DNA of 64,000 nucleotides, taken from contig JBCFAY010000001.1 of NCBI GenBank assembly GCA_038562375.1, positions 186,001 to 250,000 of the forward strand, read 5' to 3'. This document shows, piece after piece, positions 26,638-35,107 of the stretch (position 1 is the first letter of the stretch; the number at the start of each line of letters is the position of its first letter). The stretch is from JBCFAY01 sp038562375. Lineage in GTDB: Bacteria > Bacillota > Clostridia > Christensenellales > CAG-138. The position numbers and the translations under genes were made by a program. The notes under the pieces are model-generated. The model worked only from the letters and a program-made list of their open reading frames with translations, ran no database searches and was not told the DNA's origin.

Positions 26638-27819
26638 TCATACGGAATAGTAATTGTGGTCTATGGCGCGGGTGGAACACACGGAGGCGCACAGGCCGCA
26701 GCCATGGCATTTGTCCTTAATAAATTCCGGCTTGCTCTCGCCCATCTCGATGGCGCCGTAGGCGCAGGCAGCCACGCAGTTGCCGCAGGCCGTGCACTTG
26801 TTCTTGTTGCGCTGGGGCACCAAAATTTCGTACAGGATCTGCTGCTTTTTCTCCAGCCGCTCCCGGATGCGCTGATGGGTAAGGCCCCGGAAATCCGCCA
26901 GGCTGTTGTAGCCCTTGCGCTTCATGAACGCCACCAGCTCATCGTACACGTCGCCGTAGAGCTCGTAGCCGCTGAGCACGCTCGAGGTGGAAAGCCCCAC
27001 CGCCGTTGCCCCGGCCATGATGTACTCCGCCGCCTCGGCGCCGGAGGAGATCCCTCCGATGCCGATCACCGGCACATCAACCTCCTCGGTGATCTCGAGC
27101 ACCATGCGCAGCACCAGGGGCTTCAATGCCGCCCCCGTCAGGCCGCCGTAGCCTTTCGGCCCGCCCAGCAGAGGCTGGCCGTCCTCGATGTTGATGCCCA
27201 TTACCGGGCCGATGGAGTCCGCGGCGGATATCGCGTCCGCCCCGGCATCCACCGCGGCCCGGGCCCAGGCTTTGCAGTTCAGGTGGAATATGGCGCTGAA
27301 CTTCGCGATAACCGGAATGCGGACCGCCTTTTTTACAGCCTCGATCTGCCTCGCGTAATCCCGGGGATCGTTGACCTCCGGCAGCGGCATCTTCAGGCCC
27401 GGATACATCGCTTCCAGTATGTTGCCCATGTGCGGGCAGGCGGTGGGGTACTCGATAAAGGACGCCCCTGCCGCCTCGCAGCCTTGGGCCAGTTCCACCG
27501 CCTCCTCCGGAGTGGTGCCCGCCATGTTGGCGATGATGGGGATCCCCGCGGCGCGGGCCTTGGGGAATTCCTCGTCGAACCATTGCTCGGCGGTGAGGTT
27601 CGCGCCGAACACGCAGTTGATCATGGACGCTCCCCGCACCATCTTCATGTTGGGCAACACGTCGAGCTGCATATTCTTCACAATGGTCTTGGTGGTGGCG
27701 GCGCCCAGATTGTATTCGCTGACAATCCCGATGCGCTCGCCGTCCATCCCGTCCACGCTGGAGGAGGAAATGATGGGACTTCTCAGCTTTACTCCGGCGA
27801 TCTCTACGCTCAGATCCAT
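26638..27819 (-). CDS. PreA-like dihydropyrimidine/dihydroorotate dehydrogenase with ferredoxin domain
   Basis: A 393-residue flavoprotein. An FMN-dependent TIM barrel (VEIAGVKLRSPIISSS, IPIIANMAG, VPVIGIGGISSGAEAAEYI) is followed by two C-terminal 4Fe-4S motifs, CTACGNCVAACAYGA and CHGCGLCASVCSTRA. PreA-type proteins reduce uracil or thymine, or oxidise dihydropyrimidines, usually with a PreT partner; no PreT or YgfK homologue is in the window, so the electron partner may be ferredoxin from IorAB (inference). The ATG at 27819 has a weak AAAGCGAG site. The gene lies 21 bases upstream of the SsnA-like gene. Confidence 0.88.
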   Translation of the reverse strand: MDLSVEIAGVKLRSPIISSSSVDGMDGERIGIVSEYNLGAATTKTIVKNMQLDVLPNMKMVRGASMINCVFGANLTAEQWFDEEFPKARAAGIPIIANMAGTTPEEAVELAQGCEAAGASFIEYPTACPHMGNILEAMYPGLKMPLPEVNDPRDYARQIEAVKKAVRIPVIAKFSAIFHLNCKAWARAAVDAGADAISAADSIGPVMGINIEDGQPLLGGPKGYGGLTGAALKPLVLRMVLEITEEVDVPVIGIGGISSGAEAAEYIMAGATAVGLSTSSVLSGYELYGDVYDELVAFMKRKGYNSLADFRGLTHQRIRERLEKKQQILYEILVPQRNKNKCTACGNCVAACAYGAIEMGESKPEFIKDKCHGCGLCASVCSTRAIDHNYYSV

Positions 27820-27879
27820 ATCTTACGACTCGCTTTCAAATGATATTGTTGCTATTAATTTATGCGGTGTCACGAGCTC

Positions 27880-28872
27880 CTATTGCAGCAGCAGCGTCAA
27901 AAGCGCCTTGATGGTGTGCAGCCGGTTCTCCGCCTCATCGAATATGATGGAGTTGGGCGCGTCGAGCACCTCGTCGGTGACCTCCTCGTTGCGCGCCGCA
28001 GGCAGGCAATGCATTACCTTCACGTGCTTGGGAGCGGTGTCGACAACCTGCTTGGTCACGCACCAGTGCTTGAGCGTCTCCTTGTAGGCTGCGAACTGCG
28101 GGTTGCCGCGGTAGCCCGTCTCCGGTCCTTCCGCGAAGATCTCCGGGCTGACCCAGGAATAGACGTTGACGAAATCCGCACCCTTGGTCGCCTCCTCGTA
28201 GGAGCGCACGATATCGATCTTGGCCCCGGTCAGAGGCGCTTCTTCGTTGGCCCATTGGACATAGCGCGGATCGGGATCCATGCCCTCCGGGCAGGCGATT
28301 GTCACGTCAAAACCCATCTTCGCCGCCATCACCATGGTGGAGTTGGTCAGGCCCGCGGGCGGGTTCAGTTCGCCGTAGCCCCACAGGAACGCCACCTTGG
28401 CCCCCTTCACGCTGCCGCCGCCATGCTCCTGCATGGTCATCACGTCGGCGAAGGCCTGGGTGGGGTGCTCAACCGGACAGCTTGCGTTGATGACGGGCAC
28501 CGTCGCGAGGCGCTCCGTCTCCTCCAGAAGCTCGCGGGTCACCGGGCGGTAAGCGATGCCGTTTACATAGCGGGTGATTGTCTTGATGGTGTCGTGCCAG
28601 TTCTCCGCCCCCGCCGAGCCGGACCAGATGCGGTTTTTATCCAGCCACATCATATGGCCGCCCAGGTGGGTCATTCCCGTTTCAAAAGAACAGCTGGTGC
28701 GGGTGGACTGGGTGGCGAATATGCCCGCCAGCGATTTTCCCCGCAGATATTCGTGGGGCCGTCCCTCCTTGAGCGCCCGCTTTAAGTCGTGGGCGGTATC
28801 CAGTACGAAGAGTACCTCCTCCGGTGTGAGTTCATTGATTCCCAGCAGGCTCCTACCCTTGAATGCCCTCAT
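27880..28872 (-). CDS. Carbamoyltransferase of the aspartate/ornithine family, YgeW-like
   Basis: A 330-residue carbamoyltransferase. The carbamoyl-phosphate motif is QSTRTSCSFETGM, with STRTS in place of STRTR of ornithine and aspartate transcarbamoylases; this variant is seen in YgeW-type enzymes. HPTQAFADVMTMQE and the HCLPA loop (VMHCLPAARNEE) complete the active site. The family reversibly moves a carbamoyl group between an amine and phosphate, and in catabolic direction gives carbamoyl phosphate for ATP synthesis. ATG 28872 has AGGAGG six bases upstream; 28878 abuts it and is rejected. It is shorter than E. coli YgeW, so the amine substrate may differ. No carbamate kinase gene is in the window. 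Confidence 0.85.
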   Translation of the reverse strand: MRAFKGRSLLGINELTPEEVLFVLDTAHDLKRALKEGRPHEYLRGKSLAGIFATQSTRTSCSFETGMTHLGGHMMWLDKNRIWSGSAGAENWHDTIKTITRYVNGIAYRPVTRELLEETERLATVPVINASCPVEHPTQAFADVMTMQEHGGGSVKGAKVAFLWGYGELNPPAGLTNSTMVMAAKMGFDVTIACPEGMDPDPRYVQWANEEAPLTGAKIDIVRSYEEATKGADFVNVYSWVSPEIFAEGPETGYRGNPQFAAYKETLKHWCVTKQVVDTAPKHVKVMHCLPAARNEEVTDEVLDAPNSIIFDEAENRLHTIKALLTLLLQ

Positions 28873-28959
28873 GTCCATCCTCCTTTTCTAATTCTAATAT
28901 GAATAGTGGTTTTTTCCATTTCCGGCATGCGGCAGGCGCGCCGGAAAATACGATCCGCT

Positions 28960-30093
28960 CTAAACGCTGCCCTCATACAGGAAGCGCTTTACCTGTTCAA
29001 CGCTCCATTCGGGGTTAAGCCCCAAAGCTTTGATGTCCCGGCCAGCGCTGTGAAGGTCACGCCCCAGCAGACCCTCGGCAATGGTGGTGATGGCGTCGCT
29101 CATCGGAGTAGGCACGCCCAGGAGCTTGCCCAAGGACGAGAACGTCACCAGGCCGTAGGGCACATCCTCCACCAGATGCCGCACATCCAGCCGGAAGGGC
29201 CCCTCGCACACCTCGAGGAACGGGGTGTGGATGGCCTCGTAGAGGGGCAGCACCACATCCACTCCGCCGCGGTTCCACTTCACCATGCGGATCTCCTCCT
29301 CCAGCGTGTACTGCTTGAGGCCGAGCTTCTCGCCGATGGCCATGCGCTCCCGGTCCACGGCTTCGATGATGTTGACGACGGGCTCCGGGTTCTCCTCGAC
29401 GCCGAACAGATGGAACGTCGGATCGCCGCTGTGGATGCGGGCCGCGTTGCAGATCATGGGCGGCGTATGGGTGATGGCGTTGTAATCCACCAGCAGCGTG
29501 TCGATCACGTTCTGGCCCCGGCGCAGGGTGTAGTTGTGCTCCGGGGGATACAGATCGCTCACGACCTCCCAGATCACGTCCATGTCCTTTGCGGGGAACG
29601 CCGCAAACATCAGGTTCATAGTGCGGGATTCCAGGCGCACCTGGGTGTCGTTGAGCCGGGACGCTCCATAGGGCAGCGTGTTGCAGTCGGCAAGGTACAC
29701 GCGGCTCTTGTTGCCCGCCTCGTCCAGAGCTTTTTTCCATACCAGGGACGCGCCGCCCTTGCCGAGGCAGATGATGACCTGACCGTCGGCAATGTAGGGG
29801 GCCGCCTGCTCGGCGTACGTCTTGACCGCAAAGAAGGGGACCGGATTGAGTATCACATCGGCGCCGCGCACCGCGTCGGCGATGTCGTCCGCCGCCAGCG
29901 CCACTTTGCCGAACTCGCCGGTGGGCTTGGAATCGATGTCCAAGACCTCGACGCCGCCCGTTCTTTTCACGCCCTCGAGCTTGCCGGGCACGCTGTCGTA
30001 CAGCGCCACCTCGTAGCCCATGCCCGCCATGTCAGCGGCGCTCATAAACCCGCCGTTTCCGGCGCCCAATACTGCAATTCGCTTGATCTTCAC
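28960..30093 (-). CDS. Opine-dehydrogenase-family NAD(P) oxidoreductase
   Basis: A 377-residue oxidoreductase with an N-terminal Rossmann motif AVLGAGNGGFMSAADMAGMG (residues about 6-25) and the octopine/nopaline-dehydrogenase C-terminal domain (NVIDTLLVDYNAITHTPPM). Family members make or break N-(carboxyalkyl) amino acids. GTG 30093 is chosen because GGGAGG lies nine bases upstream and the motif begins five residues later; the longer frame overlaps HyuB. It starts 4 bases after the HyuB stop. Its presence suggests a secondary amine with a carboxyalkyl arm, or a 2-hydroxy/keto acid step (inference). Confidence 0.82.
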   Translation of the reverse strand: MKIKRIAVLGAGNGGFMSAADMAGMGYEVALYDSVPGKLEGVKRTGGVEVLDIDSKPTGEFGKVALAADDIADAVRGADVILNPVPFFAVKTYAEQAAPYIADGQVIICLGKGGASLVWKKALDEAGNKSRVYLADCNTLPYGASRLNDTQVRLESRTMNLMFAAFPAKDMDVIWEVVSDLYPPEHNYTLRRGQNVIDTLLVDYNAITHTPPMICNAARIHSGDPTFHLFGVEENPEPVVNIIEAVDRERMAIGEKLGLKQYTLEEEIRMVKWNRGGVDVVLPLYEAIHTPFLEVCEGPFRLDVRHLVEDVPYGLVTFSSLGKLLGVPTPMSDAITTIAEGLLGRDLHSAGRDIKALGLNPEWSVEQVKRFLYEGSV

Positions 30094-30097
30094 TTCT

Positions 30098-31864
30098 CTA
30101 TGCCTCCCGCAGTTTTTTTGTCGCGACCTCGACGATGTTGAACTCATCGTCCAGCTCCACCCCGTACACTTCACGGGCGGCCTCCCGGGACACGTATCCG
30201 TTCTTTACGTCCATCCGCACGGCGTTAAGGTCCCGCTTTTTCGGGTCGCCCCAACCGCCGCCGCCGGAGGGATAGGAGGTGAAGGTGCCGCCGTCCGGCA
30301 GCGTGACCGCGCCCTTGGCGGGCAGCAGCTGCTCCCCGGGCATGCCTTCGTTAATGTAAGCCATGTTGCAGGTGCCGGGCTTGCCGCCGAAGAGGCCGTA
30401 CGGGGGATTGATCCGTCCGTCGCCGAACATGACCAGGTTGGTCTGCACCCCGTCGTAGAAGCGGATGCGGTATTTCGCGCCGCTGCCGCCCCGGTACTGC
30501 CCCGCGCCGCAGGAATCCGTCGTAAACTCGTTGAACTCGGTCAGGTGGGGATAATCCACCTCGTTTGTCTCGATGTTGGGGGCAATCAATCCCCCAAGGT
30601 CGATACCGTCGCCGATGTAGGGCCGTCCGTCCATGCCCTTTGCGCCGCCCGCGCCGCCGAAGCCGTTGAATCCGAACATCACGTAAAAATTATCCCTGCG
30701 GGGATCGATCCCGGTAACGGTGGGGCCGTTCCAGCGGCTCCAACCGCCGGGTACCCGCCCGGGCAATATGCCCGAGAGCGCCATCCAGCACGCCTCCAAT
30801 ATGGCGCAGGCCGTATCGAGCGTGCAGTAGGCCACGGGAGCCGGGAAGCTCGGGTTGACCACGCTGCCTTCGGGCGCCGTGATGCGGATGGGCCGGTATA
30901 CGCCCTCGTTGTGGGGAATGTCCGGCGTGGTCACCGTGGTCAGAAACGCCACGTACACGCAGGTAGCCGTGTTGGCGATGGGAGAATTGCTCGGACCCGC
31001 GCACTGGGGACTTGAACCCTCAAAGTCCACAACGGCCTCGTCCCCCTTTATGGTGATCGTCACGCACACGTCCAGCGGCTCGTCGGAGAGGCCGTCGGAA
31101 TCGAGGGTGGCCTTGCCCGTGTACACGCCGTCGGGGAGCTTTGCGATCTCGTCGCGCATGCGCTGCTCCGCGTAGAGGTGAATGTCCTCGATGGTCTCGC
31201 GGGTCTTCGCCTCGCCGTACTTCCCCATCATCTCGAGAATCCTGCGCTCGCCCACGCAGCAGGAAGCGACTTGGGCCTTCATGTCCACCCAGATGTCGTC
31301 GGGCATACGGGTGTTGACGCGGATCATATTGACCACGTCCTCGATGGGCTTGTTGTCCTTATAGATGCGAAGCGGCGGGATGCGCACGCCCTCGTGGAAC
31401 AGCTCCGTGGCCGAGGGACAGTAGGAGCCCGGCTCCATGCCGCCCACGTCCCCGTGGTGGGCGCGGTTGATGGCGATGAACTGCAGCCGCCCGTCAAAGA
31501 AGATGGGCTTCATGATGGTCACGTCCTGCAGATGCGTGCCGCCCATGTACGGGTCGTTGAGCACGAACACGTCGCCGGGGTGAATGTCGTCGCCGAAATA
31601 CTTCACAACCGCCTTCACCGATTCCATGGCCGAAGCCGTATGGGAAGGGACGCCGTCCACCTGGGACACGATCCTGCAGTCCCAATCGCAGATGGCGCAG
31701 GAGAAATCGTGCACCTCCGCGAAGATCGGGGAAATGGACGTGTTGATCATCGTGATGCCCATCTCCCTGTTGATGGTGAGCAGGCGGTTGTAGATGACCG
31801 CAAAGGTTATGGGATCCTTCGCGCCCTCAAATTCCTTTTTCCTCTTATCCGTCTGCGCGCTCAT
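30098..31864 (-). CDS. hyuB: Hydantoinase B/oxoprolinase-type subunit
   Basis: A 588-residue HyuB protein. Landmarks are DPITFAVIYNRLLTINREMG, FSCAICDWDCRIVSQ, HPGDVFVLNDPYMGGTHLQDVTIM, RAHHGDVGGMEPGS, and the Gly-rich C-terminus with QYRGGSGAKYR and YPSGGGGWGDP. With HyuA it forms an ATP-dependent hydrolase of hydantoins, N-methylhydantoin, 5-oxoproline or related cyclic amides; acetone and acetophenone carboxylases are relatives. ATG 31864 overlaps the HyuA TGA (ATGA), so the subunits are coupled. The upstream frame to 32023 is discarded. Confidence 0.92.
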   Translation of the reverse strand: MSAQTDKRKKEFEGAKDPITFAVIYNRLLTINREMGITMINTSISPIFAEVHDFSCAICDWDCRIVSQVDGVPSHTASAMESVKAVVKYFGDDIHPGDVFVLNDPYMGGTHLQDVTIMKPIFFDGRLQFIAINRAHHGDVGGMEPGSYCPSATELFHEGVRIPPLRIYKDNKPIEDVVNMIRVNTRMPDDIWVDMKAQVASCCVGERRILEMMGKYGEAKTRETIEDIHLYAEQRMRDEIAKLPDGVYTGKATLDSDGLSDEPLDVCVTITIKGDEAVVDFEGSSPQCAGPSNSPIANTATCVYVAFLTTVTTPDIPHNEGVYRPIRITAPEGSVVNPSFPAPVAYCTLDTACAILEACWMALSGILPGRVPGGWSRWNGPTVTGIDPRRDNFYVMFGFNGFGGAGGAKGMDGRPYIGDGIDLGGLIAPNIETNEVDYPHLTEFNEFTTDSCGAGQYRGGSGAKYRIRFYDGVQTNLVMFGDGRINPPYGLFGGKPGTCNMAYINEGMPGEQLLPAKGAVTLPDGGTFTSYPSGGGGWGDPKKRDLNAVRMDVKNGYVSREAAREVYGVELDDEFNIVEVATKKLREA

Positions 31865-33930
31865 GCCTTTACCTCCATAACCACGTTGCCGAATTCGTCT
31901 ATCCCGGCGTTCCATTTCGGATGCACGATGATCGTGGTGATGCGCTCCTCGATCACCGCCGGCCCCTCTATGCTGTGGCCGACGTACAGCTTGCCGCGGT
32001 CGTACACCGGCACCTCGCGCCAATCGCCGTACTCCTCAAAGTACAGCTTTCTTGTGTTCTTCACAGCCTCGTGTACGCTGTGGCTGCCCGCCGCGGGCTT
32101 TTCGAGCGCCGTCTTTTTCACGTGACCCACGCCCGTCACCCTAAGGTTGACGATCTCCATGGGCGTTTCCGGCGTAGAGTAGCTGTAAAGCCGCTCGTGG
32201 GCTGCGTGGAAGGTCGTGGCGATCTGATCCACATGTTCGGCGGTGACGGCGCAGTCGCTCGGCATGGGCACCGTCACCTCATGGTGCTGGCCCACATACC
32301 GGATGTCGAGATACCGCTCGAGGGACACGTCCTCCCGATGCACGCCCTCCTCCAAAAGCTCCGCGAGCGCCGTCTTTTCCGTATCGGCGATGACCGAGTT
32401 GAACGCGTCGATATCGAGGCCCGGGATCACGCCGCTAAAAGAACGCACATTGTCGAGCCGGATGTCGGATTCGAGCATGCCCAGGGCGCAGAACACGGAG
32501 GCTGCCATGGGCACGATGACCTGGCTCGAGCCGACCTCCTCGGCGATCTTGCAGGCGTGTATCGAGCACGCGCCGCCCGCGCTCACCAGCGCGAACTCGC
32601 GGGGATCGTAGCCCTTTTGCACCGATACGACCTTCGTCGCGTCGGCCATGTTCTGGTTGACGATCCTAAATACGCCGCAGGCCGCTTCCTCCACGCTCAT
32701 GCCCATCTTGTCGGCGATGGTTTTCTGCATCACCTCGCGGCACTTGTCGTAGTTGATCTTCATCTCGCCGCCGAGGAAGAAATCCTTATTGAGATACCCG
32801 AGCAGCAAATTCGCGTCGGTGACGGCGATCTTCTGTCCGCCCCGGTCGTAGCATACCGGTCCGGGGTTCGAGTAGGCGGATTCAGGACCGACGTTGAGCA
32901 TGCCCCACTGGTCGATCCAGGCCACGGAGCCGCCGCCCGCGCCGATGGTATGGATGTCGATCATGGGCTTTGCCACCCGGTAGCCCGCGATCTCGCCCTC
33001 GGTGCTCAGGCTGATGCCTCCGTCGTTAATGAGGGTGACGTCGAAGGACGTGCCCCCCATGTCCATCAAAATCAGGTTGCGGCTGCCCGTGAGCCCCGCA
33101 AAGAACACCGCCCCGGTCGCGCCGGCCGCAGGCCCGGAGAGCAGCGTCGCCGACGCGTGGCGGATGGCGGTGTCCGCCGTCATCATGCCGCCGTTGGAGG
33201 CAACCACGTAAAACGCCTTTGTCAAGCCGTCGGACTTGAGCTTTTGCTCGAGGTTCTTCAGGTACACGGTGAGCTTGGGCCCCACGTAGGCGTTGGCCAC
33301 GGTGGTGGACTGCCGCTCGTACTCGCGGATCTGGGGCAAGACCTCGCTCGAATGGGAGACAAACACGCCCGGCAGCTCCCGTTCCACGATTTCCCGGATG
33401 CGCTTCTCGTGGGCGTCGTTGAGGTACGAGAACAGCGTGCAGATGGCCACGGCCGTAACGCCCTCTTTTTTAAAGTCCGCGCAGATGGCCGCGACTTCCT
33501 GTTCGTCAAGAGGCGTTACCTCCTGCCCGAGGTGATTAAGCCGTTCCGCGGCGCCCCGGCGCAGGTAGCGGGGCACCAGCGGCGCGGGCGTATACAAGAA
33601 CAGATCCCAGATATTGTCCTTGTGGGCCCGGCGCATTTCCAGCGTGTCCCGGAAGCCCTTCGTCAGGATCAACCCGGTCTTTGCGCCGGTGCCCGTCAGG
33701 AGCGTGTTCGTCGCCACGGTGGTGCCGTGCACGAACAAATCCGCCCCGCCCAAAAACTCCCTCAGCCCCAGGCCGAAGAACCCCGCCGCCTTGTTGATTA
33801 CGTTGTACAGGCCGATGGATTGATCCTCCGGTGTGGAAAGCTCCTTGAAGGTGTTGATCACGCCGTTGTCGCTGATTACGACGCAATCGGTGAATGTTCC
33901 GCCAATGTCAACGCCGATCCGATACCTCAT
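31861..33930 (-). CDS. hyuA: Hydantoinase A/oxoprolinase-type subunit
   Basis: A 689-residue HyuA protein with the actin-like ATPase start YRIGVDIGGTFTDCVV. HGTTVATNTLLTGTGAKTGL, SGPAAGATGAVFF, LMDMGGTSFDVTLI and IHTIGAGGGSVAW are family landmarks. It supplies the ATP-using half of the HyuAB cyclic amidase. ATG 33930 has AAGGAG seven bases upstream. It is the first gene of the long minus-strand series and follows a leader of about 360 nt with an attenuator-like terminator. Carboxylase relatives usually have an extra gamma subunit, which is absent, so an amidase is the better reading. Confidence 0.92.
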   Translation of the reverse strand: MRYRIGVDIGGTFTDCVVISDNGVINTFKELSTPEDQSIGLYNVINKAAGFFGLGLREFLGGADLFVHGTTVATNTLLTGTGAKTGLILTKGFRDTLEMRRAHKDNIWDLFLYTPAPLVPRYLRRGAAERLNHLGQEVTPLDEQEVAAICADFKKEGVTAVAICTLFSYLNDAHEKRIREIVERELPGVFVSHSSEVLPQIREYERQSTTVANAYVGPKLTVYLKNLEQKLKSDGLTKAFYVVASNGGMMTADTAIRHASATLLSGPAAGATGAVFFAGLTGSRNLILMDMGGTSFDVTLINDGGISLSTEGEIAGYRVAKPMIDIHTIGAGGGSVAWIDQWGMLNVGPESAYSNPGPVCYDRGGQKIAVTDANLLLGYLNKDFFLGGEMKINYDKCREVMQKTIADKMGMSVEEAACGVFRIVNQNMADATKVVSVQKGYDPREFALVSAGGACSIHACKIAEEVGSSQVIVPMAASVFCALGMLESDIRLDNVRSFSGVIPGLDIDAFNSVIADTEKTALAELLEEGVHREDVSLERYLDIRYVGQHHEVTVPMPSDCAVTAEHVDQIATTFHAAHERLYSYSTPETPMEIVNLRVTGVGHVKKTALEKPAAGSHSVHEAVKNTRKLYFEEYGDWREVPVYDRGKLYVGHSIEGPAVIEERITTIIVHPKWNAGIDEFGNVVMEVKA

Positions 33931-34023
33931 GCCATCACTCCTTTTCGCAGCGTAAGCCCTTTATCGCCCCGCGACGTTTGATAAACAAAAACCCGTCATG
34001 CCGTGCTCCATGATGAAACAAAC

Positions 34024-34098
34024 AAAAAACCCCGGCCTGCATATCCCGTCACGGCGGCGCGCCTAGCGCCGATGCAACGCGAATATACCTAGCCGGAG
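34024..34098 (-). terminator. Attenuator-like terminator in the HyuA leader
   Basis: On the minus strand CTCCGGCT (34091-34098) plus GTATAT (34083-34088) pairs with ATATGC (34039-34044) plus GGCCGGGG (34030-34037), allowing G-U pairs. An inner hairpin CGGCGC/GCGCCG lies inside, and the stem is followed by TTTTTTGTTTGTTT. It lies between the predicted promoter and the HyuA start, about 200 nt after the transcription start, so conditional termination is possible. Confidence 0.55.
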
Positions 34099-34295
34099 CT
34101 CGCCGTCAATGCAGTAGCCATAACCGCTTCCAGACAGGCGAATCGCCTATCTCACCACACAAAGCCCGTTGGTTGTACCCGCTTATTCGATTGTCCTGGT
34201 CCGAAGTTCTATTAACCGTGCCGAGGAATTGGTATAAACCCGTTCTGTGACGCCGCAGATTGCAGCGACGTCCCGATATCTATAAATGCATATTC

Positions 34296-34324
34296 ATTCT
34301 ACACCCAGGTCTTGCCAGCGTCAA
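34296..34324 (-). promoter_or_regulatory. Promoter of the HyuA operon with ARG-box-like sequence
   Basis: On the minus strand TTGACG (34319-34324), a 17-bp spacer and TAGAAT (34296-34301) form a promoter. Overlapping the -10 and start site is TGAATATGCATTTA, which matches the ArgR/AhrC box (TGAAT-N4-ATTCA) except at one position. Binding by an arginine repressor is a guess. Confidence 0.6.
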
Positions 34325-34511
34325 GCTCTTTTTGGCGAAGCGTGGGGAATCCGGCCCGGGCGGCTATAAACGGCGAACAAACGGAGCCCCCTTTGCAAAA
34401 GGTGCGGAGGCCGCGGCCGCGGATTGGCTGCGAAGAAACGGTGGAATGGTTTCTGCGATTTGAGGTAAAATGGCGGTAGGAAGCCGACTGAAATTGGAGA
34501 GGGGATCCCTT

Positions 34512-35102
34512 ATGGCGAACAATGAAACGAATCCAAAGGTGGATGCATTTTTGAGCGCCGCCGAGAAATGGCAAAAAGAATTTGAAAAACTCAGAAGGAT
34601 CTTCCTTGACTGCCGGCTCACCGAGGAATTGAAGTGGGGCGTTCCGTGCTATACGTTCGAAGGGAAAAACGTTGCCCTGATCCATGGATTTAAAGAATAC
34701 TGCGCGATACTGTTCGTCAAAGGCGCCTTGCTCAAGGACGCCCATCGCCTTCTCGTCCAACAGACGGAAAACGTGCAGGCGGGCCGCCAGATCCGGTTCA
34801 CCGGGCTTCAGGAAATCGACGCGATGGAACCCCTTATAAAAGCCTATATCTATGAAGCCGTCGAAATAGAAAAAGCCGGTTTAAACGTGGAGTTTAAGCA
34901 TCCGGAATTAATCCTTCCCGAGGAGCTCCGGCATAAATTCGATGAAATGCCCGCGCTTAAAACCGCTTTTGAAAAATTGACGCCGGGACGGCAAAGAGCG
35001 TATGTCCTTTATTTTTCCGAGCCCAAACAATCCAAAACCCGGGAGTCGAGGGTGGAAAAACAGATCGGGCGCATACTCGCCGGAAAGGGATTGAACGATT
35101 AA
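34512..35102 (+). CDS. YdeI/DUF1801-like protein
   Basis: A 196-residue cytosolic protein similar to the YdeI/YdhG family. The conserved core is EELKWGVPCYTFEGKNVALIHGF, then CAILFVKGALLKD, and the lysine/arginine-rich C-terminus ends in the LTPGRQRAYVLYFSEPKQSKTRESRVEKQ block typical of the family. ATG 34512 follows GGAGAGGGGATCC. The biochemical role of the family is unknown. It is divergent from the HyuA operon and does not appear functionally linked. Confidence 0.85.
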   Translation: MANNETNPKVDAFLSAAEKWQKEFEKLRRIFLDCRLTEELKWGVPCYTFEGKNVALIHGFKEYCAILFVKGALLKDAHRLLVQQTENVQAGRQIRFTGLQEIDAMEPLIKAYIYEAVEIEKAGLNVEFKHPELILPEELRHKFDEMPALKTAFEKLTPGRQRAYVLYFSEPKQSKTRESRVEKQIGRILAGKGLND

Positions 35103-35107
35103 CGTTT

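Larger units (their letters stand above)
33931..34511 (-). other. Leader region of the HyuA operon
   Basis: This 580-bp stretch between the HyuA gene and a plus-strand gene holds the HyuA promoter (34296-34324) and an attenuator-like hairpin (34024-34098). The intervening leader has several small hairpins, for example GACGtCGC/GCGGCGTC near 34249-34272. The segment from 34234 downward on the minus strand opens ATACCAATTC and later has TTAA and GGACC, resembling one arm of the 25017-25237 element, but the resemblance is short. No gene was seen. Confidence 0.5.

Noticed and set aside
25231..27843. An 870-codon plus-strand open frame opposite the SsnA-like and PreA-like genes
   Set aside because: The translation is His/Arg/Val-rich without any domain, and both minus-strand genes underneath have full family motifs. 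It is a shadow from high third-position GC. The same applies to the long plus-strand frames at 2937-4622, 1812-2882, 14962-16023, 21167-22591, 28906-30141, 31921-33981 and 41489-42844.
30098..33930. Acetone or acetophenone carboxylase
   Set aside because: HyuAB are homologous to these carboxylases, but no gamma or other extra subunit gene is present and the neighbours are nitrogen-compound enzymes.
11785..33930. The known anaerobic uric acid degradation cluster
   Set aside because: ssnA-, ygeW-, hyuA- and Mo-hydroxylase-like genes are shared, but ygeX, ygeY, ygfK and carbamate kinase are missing and Grd, Ior, ACD and HyuB genes are added, so identity with that cluster is not supported.
33931..34290. 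Cobalamin, glycine, guanidine or T-box leader before HyuA
   Set aside because: Short fragments resembling a B12-riboswitch box (GGCTACTGCA) are present, but the required set of conserved blocks is not, so no class is assigned.
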